A stretch of DNA of 7,974 nt from JAUVYV01 sp964585535 (GCA_964585535.1 CAZPDW010000101.1:1-7974), one strand, 5' to 3'. Numbered from the stretch's first letter, positions 1 to 6,376 are shown. The notes: a model not told the origin generated them from the sequence alone. Program-made: numbers and translations.

Positions 1-88
1 CAACGATTTCGATGTCGCAGTTGTTGCATGCACCGGTGTTGACGTGAAATACCCAGGGCGATTTTTTTAACCATCTTATCCAGTTCAT
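1..88 (-). CDS. Group 4 [NiFe]-hydrogenase small subunit, NuoB/EchC-like (N-terminal 29 codons only)
   Basis: Only the first 29 residues are inside the window; the gene continues past the left edge. They include a short basic/tryptophan-rich start (MNWIRWLKKSPW), then VFHVNTGACNNCDIEIV. The C-x2-C followed by DIEI is the start of the proximal 4Fe-4S binding site in the NuoB/EchC/HycG/MbhJ family, the subunit that passes electrons between the iron-sulfur chain and the catalytic large subunit. Most relatives I know read CNGCDIE, so the second Asn is a mild variant. The ATG at 86-88 was chosen because it lies 9 nt after the upstream stop, with an AAGGTG ribosome-binding site overlapping that stop. 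The SPWxxHxNTGxCNxCDIE wording favours hydrogenase-type (Ech/Mbh) over respiratory complex I. The catalytic subunit is outside the window, so a non-hydrogenase relative (Mbx/Mbs type) is not excluded. Confidence 0.85.
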   Translation of the reverse strand, partial: MNWIRWLKKSPWVFHVNTGACNNCDIEIV

Positions 89-97
89 AAATTCACC

Positions 98-1042
98 TTA
101 AAGCCGGGCGATGCCGTAAATGTTACCGATTGTCGCAAGAACAACGGCAACTACCATCGCGATGCCGCAATAGACCCAGAAAAACTTCATTGCCTGGTCA
201 ATCCGCACCCGCGGGTTGGTATTCTTTATAAGGATAATCAATACCAGTACGAGTACATATTTCAATACGCCCCCGAGCAGGCCCAGGCCGCCCGCACCGA
301 AGCCGCCCAAGAAAACCATAACCAAAAACATCGGCAGAGCGACAAGCATCATTGCGTGCATAACTTCCCACACCGCCAGAAGCGGCCCGGAATATTCCAT
401 CAAAACGCCGGCGCCAAGCTCGGTTTCCGCCTCGGCAATATCGAACGGGACATAGCCGAGCTTTGCCTGTATGCACAGCAGGCTGACCGCGAATGCGATG
501 AAATTGGATATACCTATAACCGGCGCCTGCCCGCCGATTGCAGCTAAGCTCAGCGTCCCGCCCGTCCTTATGATTACCACCACAAAGGCCAGCACCAGTC
601 CAAGCTCGTAGCTCATTACTAACTTCATTTCGCGAGCGGCCCCTACAGCCGCGTGCGGGCTGGCCGATGCACTCGCGCCGAGTATCAACGCCAGCGACGG
701 CAGAACCATAAGGTAAATAGCCACGATGATATCGCCCACAAAAGTCCTCTCGGGCCAGAGCGCATTGACTCCCAACATCGTTGATAGCAGCAGCACACCG
801 GCCATGCCGATAAGCGGAGCTGCTTTGAAAACGAATTGCTGGGCATCCTGCGGTATCAGGATTTCCTTGCCCAGCAGCTTCATAATGTCGTAGAAGGGCT
901 GCATTACGGGCGGCCCGACGCGATACTGAACAAGTGCACTTACCTTGCGCACAAGATAACTTGCCACGAGCCCCAGCCCAAGCGTAAACAAAAATCCCGG
1001 GAAGACCAGAATCCAAAACGGTATCCAGAACGCTTCAGTCAT
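98..1042 (-). CDS. Membrane subunit of group 4 hydrogenase, NuoH/EchB/HycD-like
   Basis: This 314-residue integral membrane protein belongs to the respiratory complex I subunit 1 family, the membrane arm piece that links the soluble redox subunits to ion translocation. Visible signatures are VQYRVGPP (38-45) followed by QPFYDIMKLLGKE (48-60), REMKLVMSYELGL (137-149), the acidic loop PFDIAEAETEL (199-209), and NTNPRVRIDQAMKFFW (274-289). The acidic loop carries the charged residues that, in complex I, lie near the quinone cavity and proton path. Hydrophobic segments occur at roughly 8-30, 76-92, 104-122, 147-158, 178-192, 221-247, 257-272 and 286-306, so about eight membrane helices. Length and spacing match EchB/HycD. 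The ATG at 1040-1042 has AAGGA about 10 nt upstream and follows the previous gene by 24 nt; the next gene starts 9 nt later, so all three are surely co-transcribed. Which ion (H+ or Na+) is moved cannot be read from the sequence. Confidence 0.93.
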   Translation of the reverse strand: MTEAFWIPFWILVFPGFLFTLGLGLVASYLVRKVSALVQYRVGPPVMQPFYDIMKLLGKEILIPQDAQQFVFKAAPLIGMAGVLLLSTMLGVNALWPERTFVGDIIVAIYLMVLPSLALILGASASASPHAAVGAAREMKLVMSYELGLVLAFVVVIIRTGGTLSLAAIGGQAPVIGISNFIAFAVSLLCIQAKLGYVPFDIAEAETELGAGVLMEYSGPLLAVWEVMHAMMLVALPMFLVMVFLGGFGAGGLGLLGGVLKYVLVLVLIILIKNTNPRVRIDQAMKFFWVYCGIAMVVAVVLATIGNIYGIARL

Positions 1043-1066
1043 CTTAAAGTTTTCCTTACTTTTTTG

Positions 1067-1597
1067 TCAGGCACGCGCGTTGCCGGGCTCCCTGAGCATC
1101 GGCTCCCAGAGCTGGCCGCCCTTGACCCGCACGGCGATACCCTCGAAGACCTCTGTCAAATCATCCTCTTTTTCAACATCGACCTCTTTGTAATCTATGC
1201 TGCCGTCGGTGCAGGTCTCTACGCACAACGGTTTTTCACCCGGCGCCAATCGGCCCCTGCACAGGTCGCAGACGCTGCTCGGATAGACAATCAAGTCGGT
1301 GTAAATCGTCCCGAACGGGCAGGCAATCGCACAACAGCCGCAGCCCGTACACAGCATATTTGCGCGTTTGAGTATCCCGTAGTCGTCTTTTTCGGTCTTG
1401 ACCTTCTCTAAAGCGCCCTGGGGACACGCCTTTATACACGGCGCCGACTCGCACCTTCGGCATATCAGTGCAAAACGTATCATCTCGAGCAGCGCATCTA
1501 TCCCGCGATTTGCAGGATGGTGCTTGTAAGAACACTGCACACCCGATTCTTCCTGAAGCCGGCACTTTGCCAGGTCTATTATTAGTTTTGCACTCAT
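1067..1597 (-). CDS. HycB/HydN-like polyferredoxin, electron-transfer subunit
   Basis: This 176-residue soluble iron-sulfur protein of the HycB/DmsB-like ferredoxin family probably wires an electron donor module to the hydrogenase small subunit. Cysteine groups are C12 and C22; C46-x2-C49-x4-C54-x3-C58; C83-x2-C86-x2-C89-x3-C93 followed by PFG; and C110-x2-C113-x11-C125-x3-C129. That is enough for up to four 4Fe-4S clusters arranged as in HycB. An extra Cys (C88) sits inside the second ferredoxin motif (CTGCGCC). No signal peptide or membrane segment is seen, so it should be cytoplasmic. The tail from about residue 131 is acidic, then mildly basic, without cysteines. The ATG at 1595-1597 is followed by a typical family start (SAKLIIDLAKCRL); the ribosome-binding site is weak (AGAGA). 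It is separated by 66 nt from the flavoprotein gene upstream, the longest gap within the cluster after rex, and by 24 nt from the membrane subunit downstream. Confidence 0.9.
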   Translation of the reverse strand: MSAKLIIDLAKCRLQEESGVQCSYKHHPANRGIDALLEMIRFALICRRCESAPCIKACPQGALEKVKTEKDDYGILKRANMLCTGCGCCAIACPFGTIYTDLIVYPSSVCDLCRGRLAPGEKPLCVETCTDGSIDYKEVDVEKEDDLTEVFEGIAVRVKGGQLWEPMLREPGNARA

Positions 1598-1663
1598 ATT
1601 TTTTCTCTGATTGCAAGTATCACAAGAAATTTAATAAAGTCAACCGTCGGTCGGCTCGAACCA

Positions 1664-2485
1664 TTATTCCCAAATTTTCGGATATTCTTTTATCTGGTCG
1701 TAGGTAAAGACCGGCCCATCCTTGCACACGTAGTATTTTCCAATCATACAATGGCCGCACTTGCCGATGCCGCAGCTCATATTCTTTTCCATAGACAGGT
1801 ATATCTGCTTGTCGGCAAAGCCGAACTCCATCAGTTTCAACGTTGCAAACTTCATCATAATCGGCGGCCCGCACACCACGGCAACCGCATTTTTGATATC
1901 GACGTCGCCGGGGTTAAGTATCGTCGTAACGACACCCACGTTGCCCTTCCAGTCGCCGTTGGCCTTATCGACGGTCAGCTTGATATCGACGCCGTCGATT
2001 TTCAGCCACTCACCGAACAGTGTCTTTTTGTAAATGAAATCTTCGGGGCTTTTCGCACCGTACCTGCAAACAACGCCTTTGAAATCCCTGATTCTGTCCA
2101 CAAGCGTCAAAAACAGCGACCGAATCGGTGCTAAGCCGACACCGCCGCCCACGATATAGACGTCCTTGCCGACAAAGTCATCCACCGGGTAGCCGTTGCC
2201 AAACGGCCCGCGAATACCGACCTTCTGCCCTTTTTCGCACTTGTGAAGCAAATTCGTTACCCGCCCCGCATTCATAATGCTTATTTCCATCTTCTCGGTG
2301 TCAGCGGGTGACGAGGACGGCGTAAACGGCGCCTCGCCCTCGCCGGGCAGCGTCAGCTCGACAAACTGGCCGGTACGAAACGAAACCGGCTCGCTCGTCG
2401 CAACGACAAAGCTCTTGATTGTCGATGACTCGTCTATTATATCCACAATTTCACTGTCTATCGGCTGGTATGGGTTTTCGCTCAT
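1664..2485 (-). CDS. FAD/NAD(P)-binding 2Fe-2S oxidoreductase, AsrB/HydG (sulfhydrogenase gamma)-like
   Basis: This 273-residue protein matches the length and layout of anaerobic sulfite reductase subunit B and sulfhydrogenase gamma. Residues 1-105 form the ferredoxin-reductase-type flavin barrel (GQFVELTLPG at 39-48; PFTPSSSP at 53-60 where FAD contacts are expected). Residues 106-225 form the NAD(P)-binding fold, with GGGVGLAP at 113-120 and the CGPP loop at 205-208. The C-terminus binds a 2Fe-2S cluster through C238, C243, C246 and C254 (SCGIGKCGHC, then YVCKDGPVF), as in DHOD subunit K. It should take a hydride from NAD(P)H, or give one to NAD(P)+, via FAD and pass single electrons to partner FeS proteins. 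Its start overlaps the stop of the preceding gene by 4 nt (ATGA), indicating translational coupling and a stable complex. No siroheme sulfite reductase (AsrC) or group 3b hydrogenase subunit is visible; the neighbours are group 4 hydrogenase subunits, so a hydrogenase role is favoured. Confidence 0.88.
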   Translation of the reverse strand: MSENPYQPIDSEIVDIIDESSTIKSFVVATSEPVSFRTGQFVELTLPGEGEAPFTPSSSPADTEKMEISIMNAGRVTNLLHKCEKGQKVGIRGPFGNGYPVDDFVGKDVYIVGGGVGLAPIRSLFLTLVDRIRDFKGVVCRYGAKSPEDFIYKKTLFGEWLKIDGVDIKLTVDKANGDWKGNVGVVTTILNPGDVDIKNAVAVVCGPPIMMKFATLKLMEFGFADKQIYLSMEKNMSCGIGKCGHCMIGKYYVCKDGPVFTYDQIKEYPKIWE

Positions 2486-3537
2486 TTTGCTACCCCGGCT
2501 CGAGTGCTGTCTCTGTCTTTCATTTCCTCGTAGAGCTTTTTCATAATTTCTCTTATATCAACCTTGCCCGCCTCGGCATCGACGCACCTGCCGCAGCCGA
2601 TGCACATTTTAAGGCCGTACCGGTCTAAAAAATAGACAAACTTGTGCATCAGGCGATGCTTGATTCTATCGCCCAATACCTTGCGGGGGTTTGCACCGCC
2701 GGCCACCTCGGCGTACGCCCAACGCATACAACTGTCCCACATCTTCATCTTGGCAAAATACTCTTTCTGCTTCGTATCGTACAAATAAAAGCAGTGGCAG
2801 GTCGGGCATATTCGTGTGCACGCCTGGCACTCGACGCAGGTCTTTGCCTCGACGTCATAGACATCCGAGTCCTCGCTGTTATCAAAAATCTCCCTGACCG
2901 GACAATCAAATTTCATATCGAAATTTTGCTCGGCAAGCTGTTTTTCTGTTTTTTCCCTGTTGTTTTTCCGCTCATCCAGCGCGTTTTCCGGCAGGTTTTT
3001 GAAAATATTTGAATGTTTTTTTACGAATTCGCCGCCTTTTTCAGAGCCGGTTTCGACGATAAAACCGCCCTGAACCTGCGAGATATTCAAATCGAAGCCC
3101 TTGTCTGCAAAGGGCTTACCACTCATCACGTTGCAGAAGCAGCTCTCGCCCGGCTCGAAGCAGTCCGAGGTGATTATGAACATCTTTTCCCGCCTCTTCA
3201 CGTAAAACGGGTCCTCGAAATCATCTTCAATAAAGACTTTATCGAGCACTTCAATCGACCGAATATCACAATCCTTCAGGCCGAAAATAGCAAAGGGCTT
3301 GACCTGCTGTGGGTCAATCGACCCAGGGTATATCGCCGCTAACTCCCGCACGGGAAAAAGAAAATCCTTAACCGGCGTACAGGCACGGATGTTATTGAAC
3401 TCGACGGTCTGCCCGGCCGAAGGGTCGTACTTGCTGAATACATAGAACTCACCGCTTTTTTTCGGCACGTAAAGCTCCATCTGCTCACTGACGGCATCGA
3501 GCATCGGCTTCAAATCGCTTGTGAAAACAGCTTCCAT
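2482..3537 (-). CDS. 4Fe-4S dicluster electron-transfer protein, AsrA/HydB (sulfhydrogenase beta)-like
   Basis: This 351-residue protein is close to the usual length of AsrA and sulfhydrogenase beta. The N-terminal part (1-205) is the family domain with GLKDCD at 86-91 and the cysteine set C126, C133, C135 (CFEPGESCFC). The first ferredoxin motif is C234-x2-C237-x2-C240-x3-C244-P, immediately followed by C247 and C249. The second begins C312-x2-C315-x2-C318, but the expected fourth Cys is Glu322 (codon GAG, 2572-2574) and the Pro after it is Ala, so only three ligands are visible there. WDSCMRWAYAEVAGG (267-281) is another family-type motif. It should relay electrons between the AsrB/HydG-like flavoprotein, encoded next with an ATGA overlap, and the hydrogenase. 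The ATG at 3535-3537 has a clear GAGGAAG ribosome-binding site and follows the rex stop by 32 nt. Cytoplasmic; no signal peptide or membrane segment. The pair could be annotated as sulfite reductase subunits A/B by similarity alone, but the context argues for hydrogenase. Confidence 0.88.
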   Translation of the reverse strand: MEAVFTSDLKPMLDAVSEQMELYVPKKSGEFYVFSKYDPSAGQTVEFNNIRACTPVKDFLFPVRELAAIYPGSIDPQQVKPFAIFGLKDCDIRSIEVLDKVFIEDDFEDPFYVKRREKMFIITSDCFEPGESCFCNVMSGKPFADKGFDLNISQVQGGFIVETGSEKGGEFVKKHSNIFKNLPENALDERKNNREKTEKQLAEQNFDMKFDCPVREIFDNSEDSDVYDVEAKTCVECQACTRICPTCHCFYLYDTKQKEYFAKMKMWDSCMRWAYAEVAGGANPRKVLGDRIKHRLMHKFVYFLDRYGLKMCIGCGRCVDAEAGKVDIREIMKKLYEEMKDRDSTRAGVAK

Positions 3538-3569
3538 AGCTTAATCTTCCTCACTTTAGAGCCGGTTGC

Positions 3570-4193
3570 TCAGCCCGCGGGTATATAGTAAGGCAGGCGA
3601 GCGAGGTCTATAGCGATATTAATTGTTATGACCTTAACCTTTTTTGGCACTGTAATATGCGTAGGCGAAAAATTCAAAATACCCTTCACGCCGGCTTTAA
3701 CAAGCATCTCGGCGGTTTGCTGAGCGGCACTTGCCGGTACGGCAGCAATAGCAAGATTGATACCTCGCTTTCTTAGTGTTCGAATTTTCGAGACATCTTC
3801 AATCTTTACCGTTCCTGCTGTTTTACCTATTTTTGCCGGGTCGTTGTCGAAGGCGGCGGCAATGTGAAAGCCGTAGGGTTTAAATCCCGGATAGGCAAGA
3901 ACAGCCGAGCCGAGGTTGCCCACGCCCACAAGGGCTGCCTTATTGACAACATCCAGCTTCAGAATCTTCTTGATATGTTTTGCGAGCTTATCAATGTTGT
4001 AGCCGACGCCGCGAGTACCGAAGTCACCAAAGCACGAGAAGTCCTTTCTTATCTGCCAGGGATTGACGTTTACGAAATCCGCCAGAGAATGACTGGATAC
4101 ATTCCGCCTGCCCTGCTCGGCAAGCAGCATCAGACCCCGCAGGTAACGCGGCAGCCGGCGAACAGTCTCGTCAGAAACCCTGTGGTATCTCAT
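3570..4193 (-). CDS. rex: Redox-sensing transcriptional repressor Rex
   Basis: The 207-residue protein has the full Rex layout and normal length. A winged-helix DNA-binding domain (about 1-70) carries LPRYLRGL (14-21) and the recognition region QIRKDFSCFGDFGTRGVGY (47-65). A Rossmann domain follows with GVGNLG (90-95), the acidic end of the nucleotide-binding strand in AFDNDP (114-119), and the Rex-type GILNFSP (171-177) with VPKKVKV. A C-terminal helix (about 193-203) would be the domain-swapped arm. Rex binds DNA when NAD+ dominates and lets go when NADH rises, so it typically represses fermentative and hydrogen-metabolism genes until reducing power builds up. It is the first gene of the hydrogenase cluster, 32 nt ahead of the AsrA/HydB-like gene. 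A matching operator lies 26 nt upstream of its ATG, so self-repression together with the operon is likely. The ribosome-binding site is weak. Confidence 0.96.
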   Translation of the reverse strand: MRYHRVSDETVRRLPRYLRGLMLLAEQGRRNVSSHSLADFVNVNPWQIRKDFSCFGDFGTRGVGYNIDKLAKHIKKILKLDVVNKAALVGVGNLGSAVLAYPGFKPYGFHIAAAFDNDPAKIGKTAGTVKIEDVSKIRTLRKRGINLAIAAVPASAAQQTAEMLVKAGVKGILNFSPTHITVPKKVKVITINIAIDLARLPYYIPAG

Positions 4194-4200
4194 AATATCG

Positions 4201-4217
4201 TTACGAAGCTTTACGAA
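4201..4217. repeat. Two TTACGAA repeats one helical turn apart in the rex leader
   Basis: TTACGAA at 4201-4207 is repeated exactly at 4211-4217, a 10-bp period, so both copies face the same side of the helix. They lie between the putative Rex operator and the rex start codon, inside the predicted 5' untranslated leader. This could be a second protein-binding site or chance; no known regulator is suggested. Confidence 0.4.
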
Positions 4218-4218
4218 C

Positions 4219-4236
4219 TTGTGTTCACATTCACAA
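4219..4236. promoter_or_regulatory. Candidate Rex operator
   Basis: TTGTGTTCACATTCACAA fits the widely reported Rex site TTGTGAA-N4-TTCACAA with a perfect right half and 5 of 7 positions in the left half. It lies 26 nt upstream of the rex ATG, and its predicted position is about +10 to +27 relative to the start of the rex transcript, where a bound repressor would block transcription. The stretch also contains two tandem TTCACA hexamers (4224-4229 and 4230-4235), so another regulator recognising direct repeats is a weaker alternative. Confidence 0.65.
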
Positions 4237-4251
4237 AGTCAAACAAAGCGT

Positions 4252-4281
4252 AGTTTAGGAAATTACCCTGTATCGTGTCAA
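4252..4281 (-). promoter_or_regulatory. Predicted sigma70-type promoter of rex and the hydrogenase cluster
   Basis: On the minus strand a perfect -35 TTGACA (4276-4281) is followed after 18 nt by TAAACT (4252-4257; 4 of 6 matches to TATAAT). Transcription would begin near 4245, giving a leader of about 50 nt that contains the Rex operator. The AT-rich DNA just upstream (4282-4320) could act as an UP element. Confidence 0.5.
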
Positions 4282-4292
4282 GAGAATTCATC

Positions 4293-4309
4293 ATTTTATC
4301 AAATAAAAT
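4293..4309. repeat. Perfect AT-rich palindrome upstream of the rex promoter
   Basis: ATTTTAT-CAA-ATAAAAT is a perfect 7-bp inverted repeat with a 3-bp centre. It ends 11 bp before the -35 hexamer of the predicted rex promoter, around -50 to -65, a position typical for an activator site or UP element. It could equally be an effect of low complexity in AT-rich DNA. No T-run or GC stem supports a terminator. Confidence 0.4.
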
Positions 4310-4554
4310 TATTTACGCTAAGTGTTTTATTTGCAGAATGTTACAAAACATAACTTTTCAGCAGGTGAATTTTCCCCCGTTTAATCGTACATTCCGGGGC
4401 CGTTTGCCGGCTGGTGCAGCATGTCGGTTGCCGGGAAAAAACTTTCTGCTCTTTGTGAGGAATGTTGAATCGGTCCCGGACGGCAGCAAATTCGTTCTGT
4501 GCCCACCATCAGCCGGCGGCTGAGCCAATAACGGCCCGGATGGCGGAAAAGCCA

Positions 4555-5958
4555 TCAGCGGTGCCGGTCCACGAAGGAGCGTGACAGGCCGTATTTCCTG
4601 AGCTTTCTGTAGAGTGTCGCTTCGCTTATGCCGAGCTGCCTTGCTGCATCAGGCACCGAGTTGGAATTCAATTTAAGGGCCGTGAGGATAAGGTTGTGCT
4701 CCATCTGCTCGATAGAAGGGATGGTTGCAGCGGCGGTAACGTCAGGTCCTGCCTTTTCGGTTGGTGGACGTTTGGATAACGCTTCGCTGATTTTGGCCGG
4801 CAGCATCTCGGCTCTTATCTCGGCGGCGTTATTGGTAATGACTATCTGGTCGATGAGATGTTCAAGCTGGCGAACATTGCCCGGCCAGTCGTAAGCTTCG
4901 AGCATTCTCATCGCCTCAGGCGAAACAGCGTTCATATTCCTGCCGTACTTGGCCGAATCGAGGTCGAGAAAGTACCGCGCCAGCAGGGCGATGTCGCCGC
5001 GCCGCATTCTCAGCGGGGCAAGCTCAATGCTGACGACACTCAGGCGGTAATAGAAATCCTTTCGCAGCTTGTCGTTGCGTATTTGCTCGGCGGGGTCGCG
5101 ATTGGTCGCAGCGATAACCCTGACATCGACGGACTTTGAGGATTTTGCGCCGACCCTTTGTATTACGTGGTTTTCGAGAAACCTGAGCAGTTTGGCCTGA
5201 ACGTTGTAGTCCATCTCGCAGATTTCGTCGAGCAGCAGTGTACCCCCGTCGGCCTGCTCGCAAAAACCGATGTGTTTTTCGTGAGCGCCGGTGAAGGCGC
5301 CTTTTTCGTGGCCGAACAGGGCGCTTTCGATAAGCTCGTGAGGAATAGCAGGGGCGTTGACCGCGATGAAAGGCCCGTCACTTCGCCTGCTGCACTGGTG
5401 TATCGCACGTGCCGCAAGCTCCTTGCCCGTGCCTGTTTCGCCGAGAATAAGGACGGACGCACCGGTAGGGGCTACGGTTTCGATGAGCCGGTAGGCCTTG
5501 CGCATTTCTTCACTTCGACCGACCATACCGTGGAAGTCAGTGCGCCGCGTGGCGGATTGCAGGGCCTCGACCTGAAGCGAGAGACGATGCTGTTTAACGG
5601 CCTTGTCGATTTCGATATGAAGCCGGTCAAAATCAAGCGGCTTGCAAATAAAATCGTAGGCGCCGCTTTTCAAACTTTTTACCGCCGTTTCAATCGTTGC
5701 GTGAGCAGTGATGACTATCACGGGCACACTGGTAAAACGCTGGTTGATTTCGGCTATCAGAGTGATGCCGTCGGTCTCGCCCAATACAACGTCAAGCAGA
5801 ACAACACTTGGTATTACCGCCTCGAGCTGCCGCCACATATCGGCGGGGCCGGCGGCGCCATAGTGCTTGTACCCCCAGGACCGCACGTTATGCTCTATCA
5901 GAGAAACCAGGTGCGGGTCGTCATCGACGGTAAGTACCAGGGGGACGAAATCAGCCAT
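4555..5958 (-). CDS. NtrC-family sigma54-dependent response regulator
   Basis: The 467-residue protein has all three NtrC domains. The receiver (about 6-122) has the acidic cluster D12-D14, phosphoacceptor D56 in LLDVVLGE, T84 and K106 (CKPLDF). The AAA+ domain (about 142-375) has Walker A GETGTGKE (173-180), the sigma54-contact loop GAFTGA (220-225), Walker B GGTLLLDE (238-245), and WPGNVRQL (358-365). A variable linker leads to a Fis-type helix-turn-helix (about 418-460; AARQLGISEATLYRKL). On phosphorylation it should oligomerise, hydrolyse ATP and open sigma54-RNA polymerase promoters. Nothing key is missing, so it looks active. Its ATG lies 8 nt inside the end of the HPt gene, indicating coupled translation and suggesting that HPt phosphorylates D56. 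No histidine kinase is adjacent. Targets are unknown; a sigma54-like element at 6377-6393 is one local candidate. It shares no strand break with rex, but the 361-bp gap and the separate rex promoter suggest independent units. Confidence 0.95.
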   Translation of the reverse strand: MADFVPLVLTVDDDPHLVSLIEHNVRSWGYKHYGAAGPADMWRQLEAVIPSVVLLDVVLGETDGITLIAEINQRFTSVPVIVITAHATIETAVKSLKSGAYDFICKPLDFDRLHIEIDKAVKQHRLSLQVEALQSATRRTDFHGMVGRSEEMRKAYRLIETVAPTGASVLILGETGTGKELAARAIHQCSRRSDGPFIAVNAPAIPHELIESALFGHEKGAFTGAHEKHIGFCEQADGGTLLLDEICEMDYNVQAKLLRFLENHVIQRVGAKSSKSVDVRVIAATNRDPAEQIRNDKLRKDFYYRLSVVSIELAPLRMRRGDIALLARYFLDLDSAKYGRNMNAVSPEAMRMLEAYDWPGNVRQLEHLIDQIVITNNAAEIRAEMLPAKISEALSKRPPTEKAGPDVTAAATIPSIEQMEHNLILTALKLNSNSVPDAARQLGISEATLYRKLRKYGLSRSFVDRHR

Positions 5959-6337
5959 CTTGATTCCTTTCGTGGCTGTCTTGTGGGATTGCGGCGGGAG
6001 AAAATCTTGCGGCCTCCAGCTCGACTAATTGTTTGACGTTGTTTATGCCGGCGGCGATTTTGTCCGGATTACGGCTTTCGGCTAAGCGTTCGAGCCGTTC
6101 GGCGCCCCTGGAGATGGTTTCAAGCCGGTAAGTGCCTGAGGTGCCTTTGATACGATGTGCGTGAGTTTTGACCTTGCCGTAATCTCGCAGCTCTAATATG
6201 TCCCTGATGCCATCGAGCTGCCGGGGAAGGTCGCGGAGATACTTAGCCGTTAGCCGGGCCCAGGCCGAATCCTCGCCTAGCCCACGCCGCAATCGGCTCT
6301 TTTGCGACAAATCGGTTGTTTCGCCTTCGCTGCTCAT
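5951..6337 (-). CDS. HPt (histidine phosphotransfer) domain protein
   Basis: From the ATG at 6335-6337 this is a 128-residue single-domain protein. The HPt signature AHRIKGTSGTY is present, with His61 (His80 if counted from the longer start) as the phosphorylated residue and the conserved Lys-Gly three residues on. Around it are the expected helices: ARLTAKYLRDLPRQLDGIRD before, and ISRGAERLERLAE after. Such proteins carry phosphate between a hybrid kinase receiver and a final response regulator and act in the cytoplasm. The reading frame stays open to a TTG at 6392-6394 (147 residues), but that start has no ribosome-binding site. The ATG has GGAG 12 nt upstream, and the extra 19 residues do not resemble HPt sequence, so I prefer the ATG, though not firmly. 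The 3' end overlaps the NtrC-type regulator gene by 8 nt, making the two a likely donor-acceptor pair. Confidence 0.85.
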   Translation of the reverse strand: MSSEGETTDLSQKSRLRRGLGEDSAWARLTAKYLRDLPRQLDGIRDILELRDYGKVKTHAHRIKGTSGTYRLETISRGAERLERLAESRNPDKIAAGINNVKQLVELEAARFSPAAIPQDSHERNQDG

Positions 6338-6376
6338 CAGCCGAATATACTCCAAACACGCACCGAACACCTCCGA

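Larger units (their letters stand above)
4194..4554. other. Intergenic region between the NtrC-type regulator and rex
   Basis: This is 361 bp without a convincing gene. The left half (about 4194-4360) is AT-rich and carries the control elements of rex, listed separately. The right half (about 4370-4554) is more GC-rich and follows the stop of the response regulator. It contains a 6-bp hairpin over that stop (GATGGC/GCCATC, 4539-4556) and another (TCAGCC/GGCTGA, 4509-4523). Neither is followed by a T-run in the direction of transcription, so no standard intrinsic terminator can be called. Confidence 0.6.

Noticed and set aside
836..1411. 191-codon plus-strand open frame
   Set aside because: It lies opposite the membrane subunit and the polyferredoxin genes, both of which have clear family motifs; its protein shows no recognisable domain and is a shadow of those genes.
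1664..3537. Anaerobic sulfite reductase (asrAB) reading of the HydB/HydG-like pair
   Set aside because: Lengths and motifs fit AsrA/AsrB equally well, but no siroheme-binding AsrC follows; the next genes are hydrogenase-type, so sulfite reduction is not called.
4339..4354. TGTT-ACAA-AACA / GTTA-TAAC inverted repeats as a second Rex site
   Set aside because: The half-sites are too short and wrongly spaced for the Rex consensus, and the region is AT-rich enough to give such repeats by chance.
4358..4555. 65-codon minus-strand frame whose ATG overlaps the response regulator stop (TGATG)
   Set aside because: The overlap resembles translational coupling, but the product is Pro/Arg-rich with no recognisable fold or motif, and its ATG falls inside a small hairpin. 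It is more likely chance.
4539..4556. GATGGC/GCCATC hairpin at the end of the response regulator gene as a terminator
   Set aside because: The stem is only 6 bp, it covers the stop codon and no T-run follows on the minus strand.
5158..6036. 292-codon plus-strand open frame
   Set aside because: It is antisense to the response regulator, whose receiver and AAA+ motifs cover the same bases; no domain or ribosome-binding site supports the plus-strand reading.
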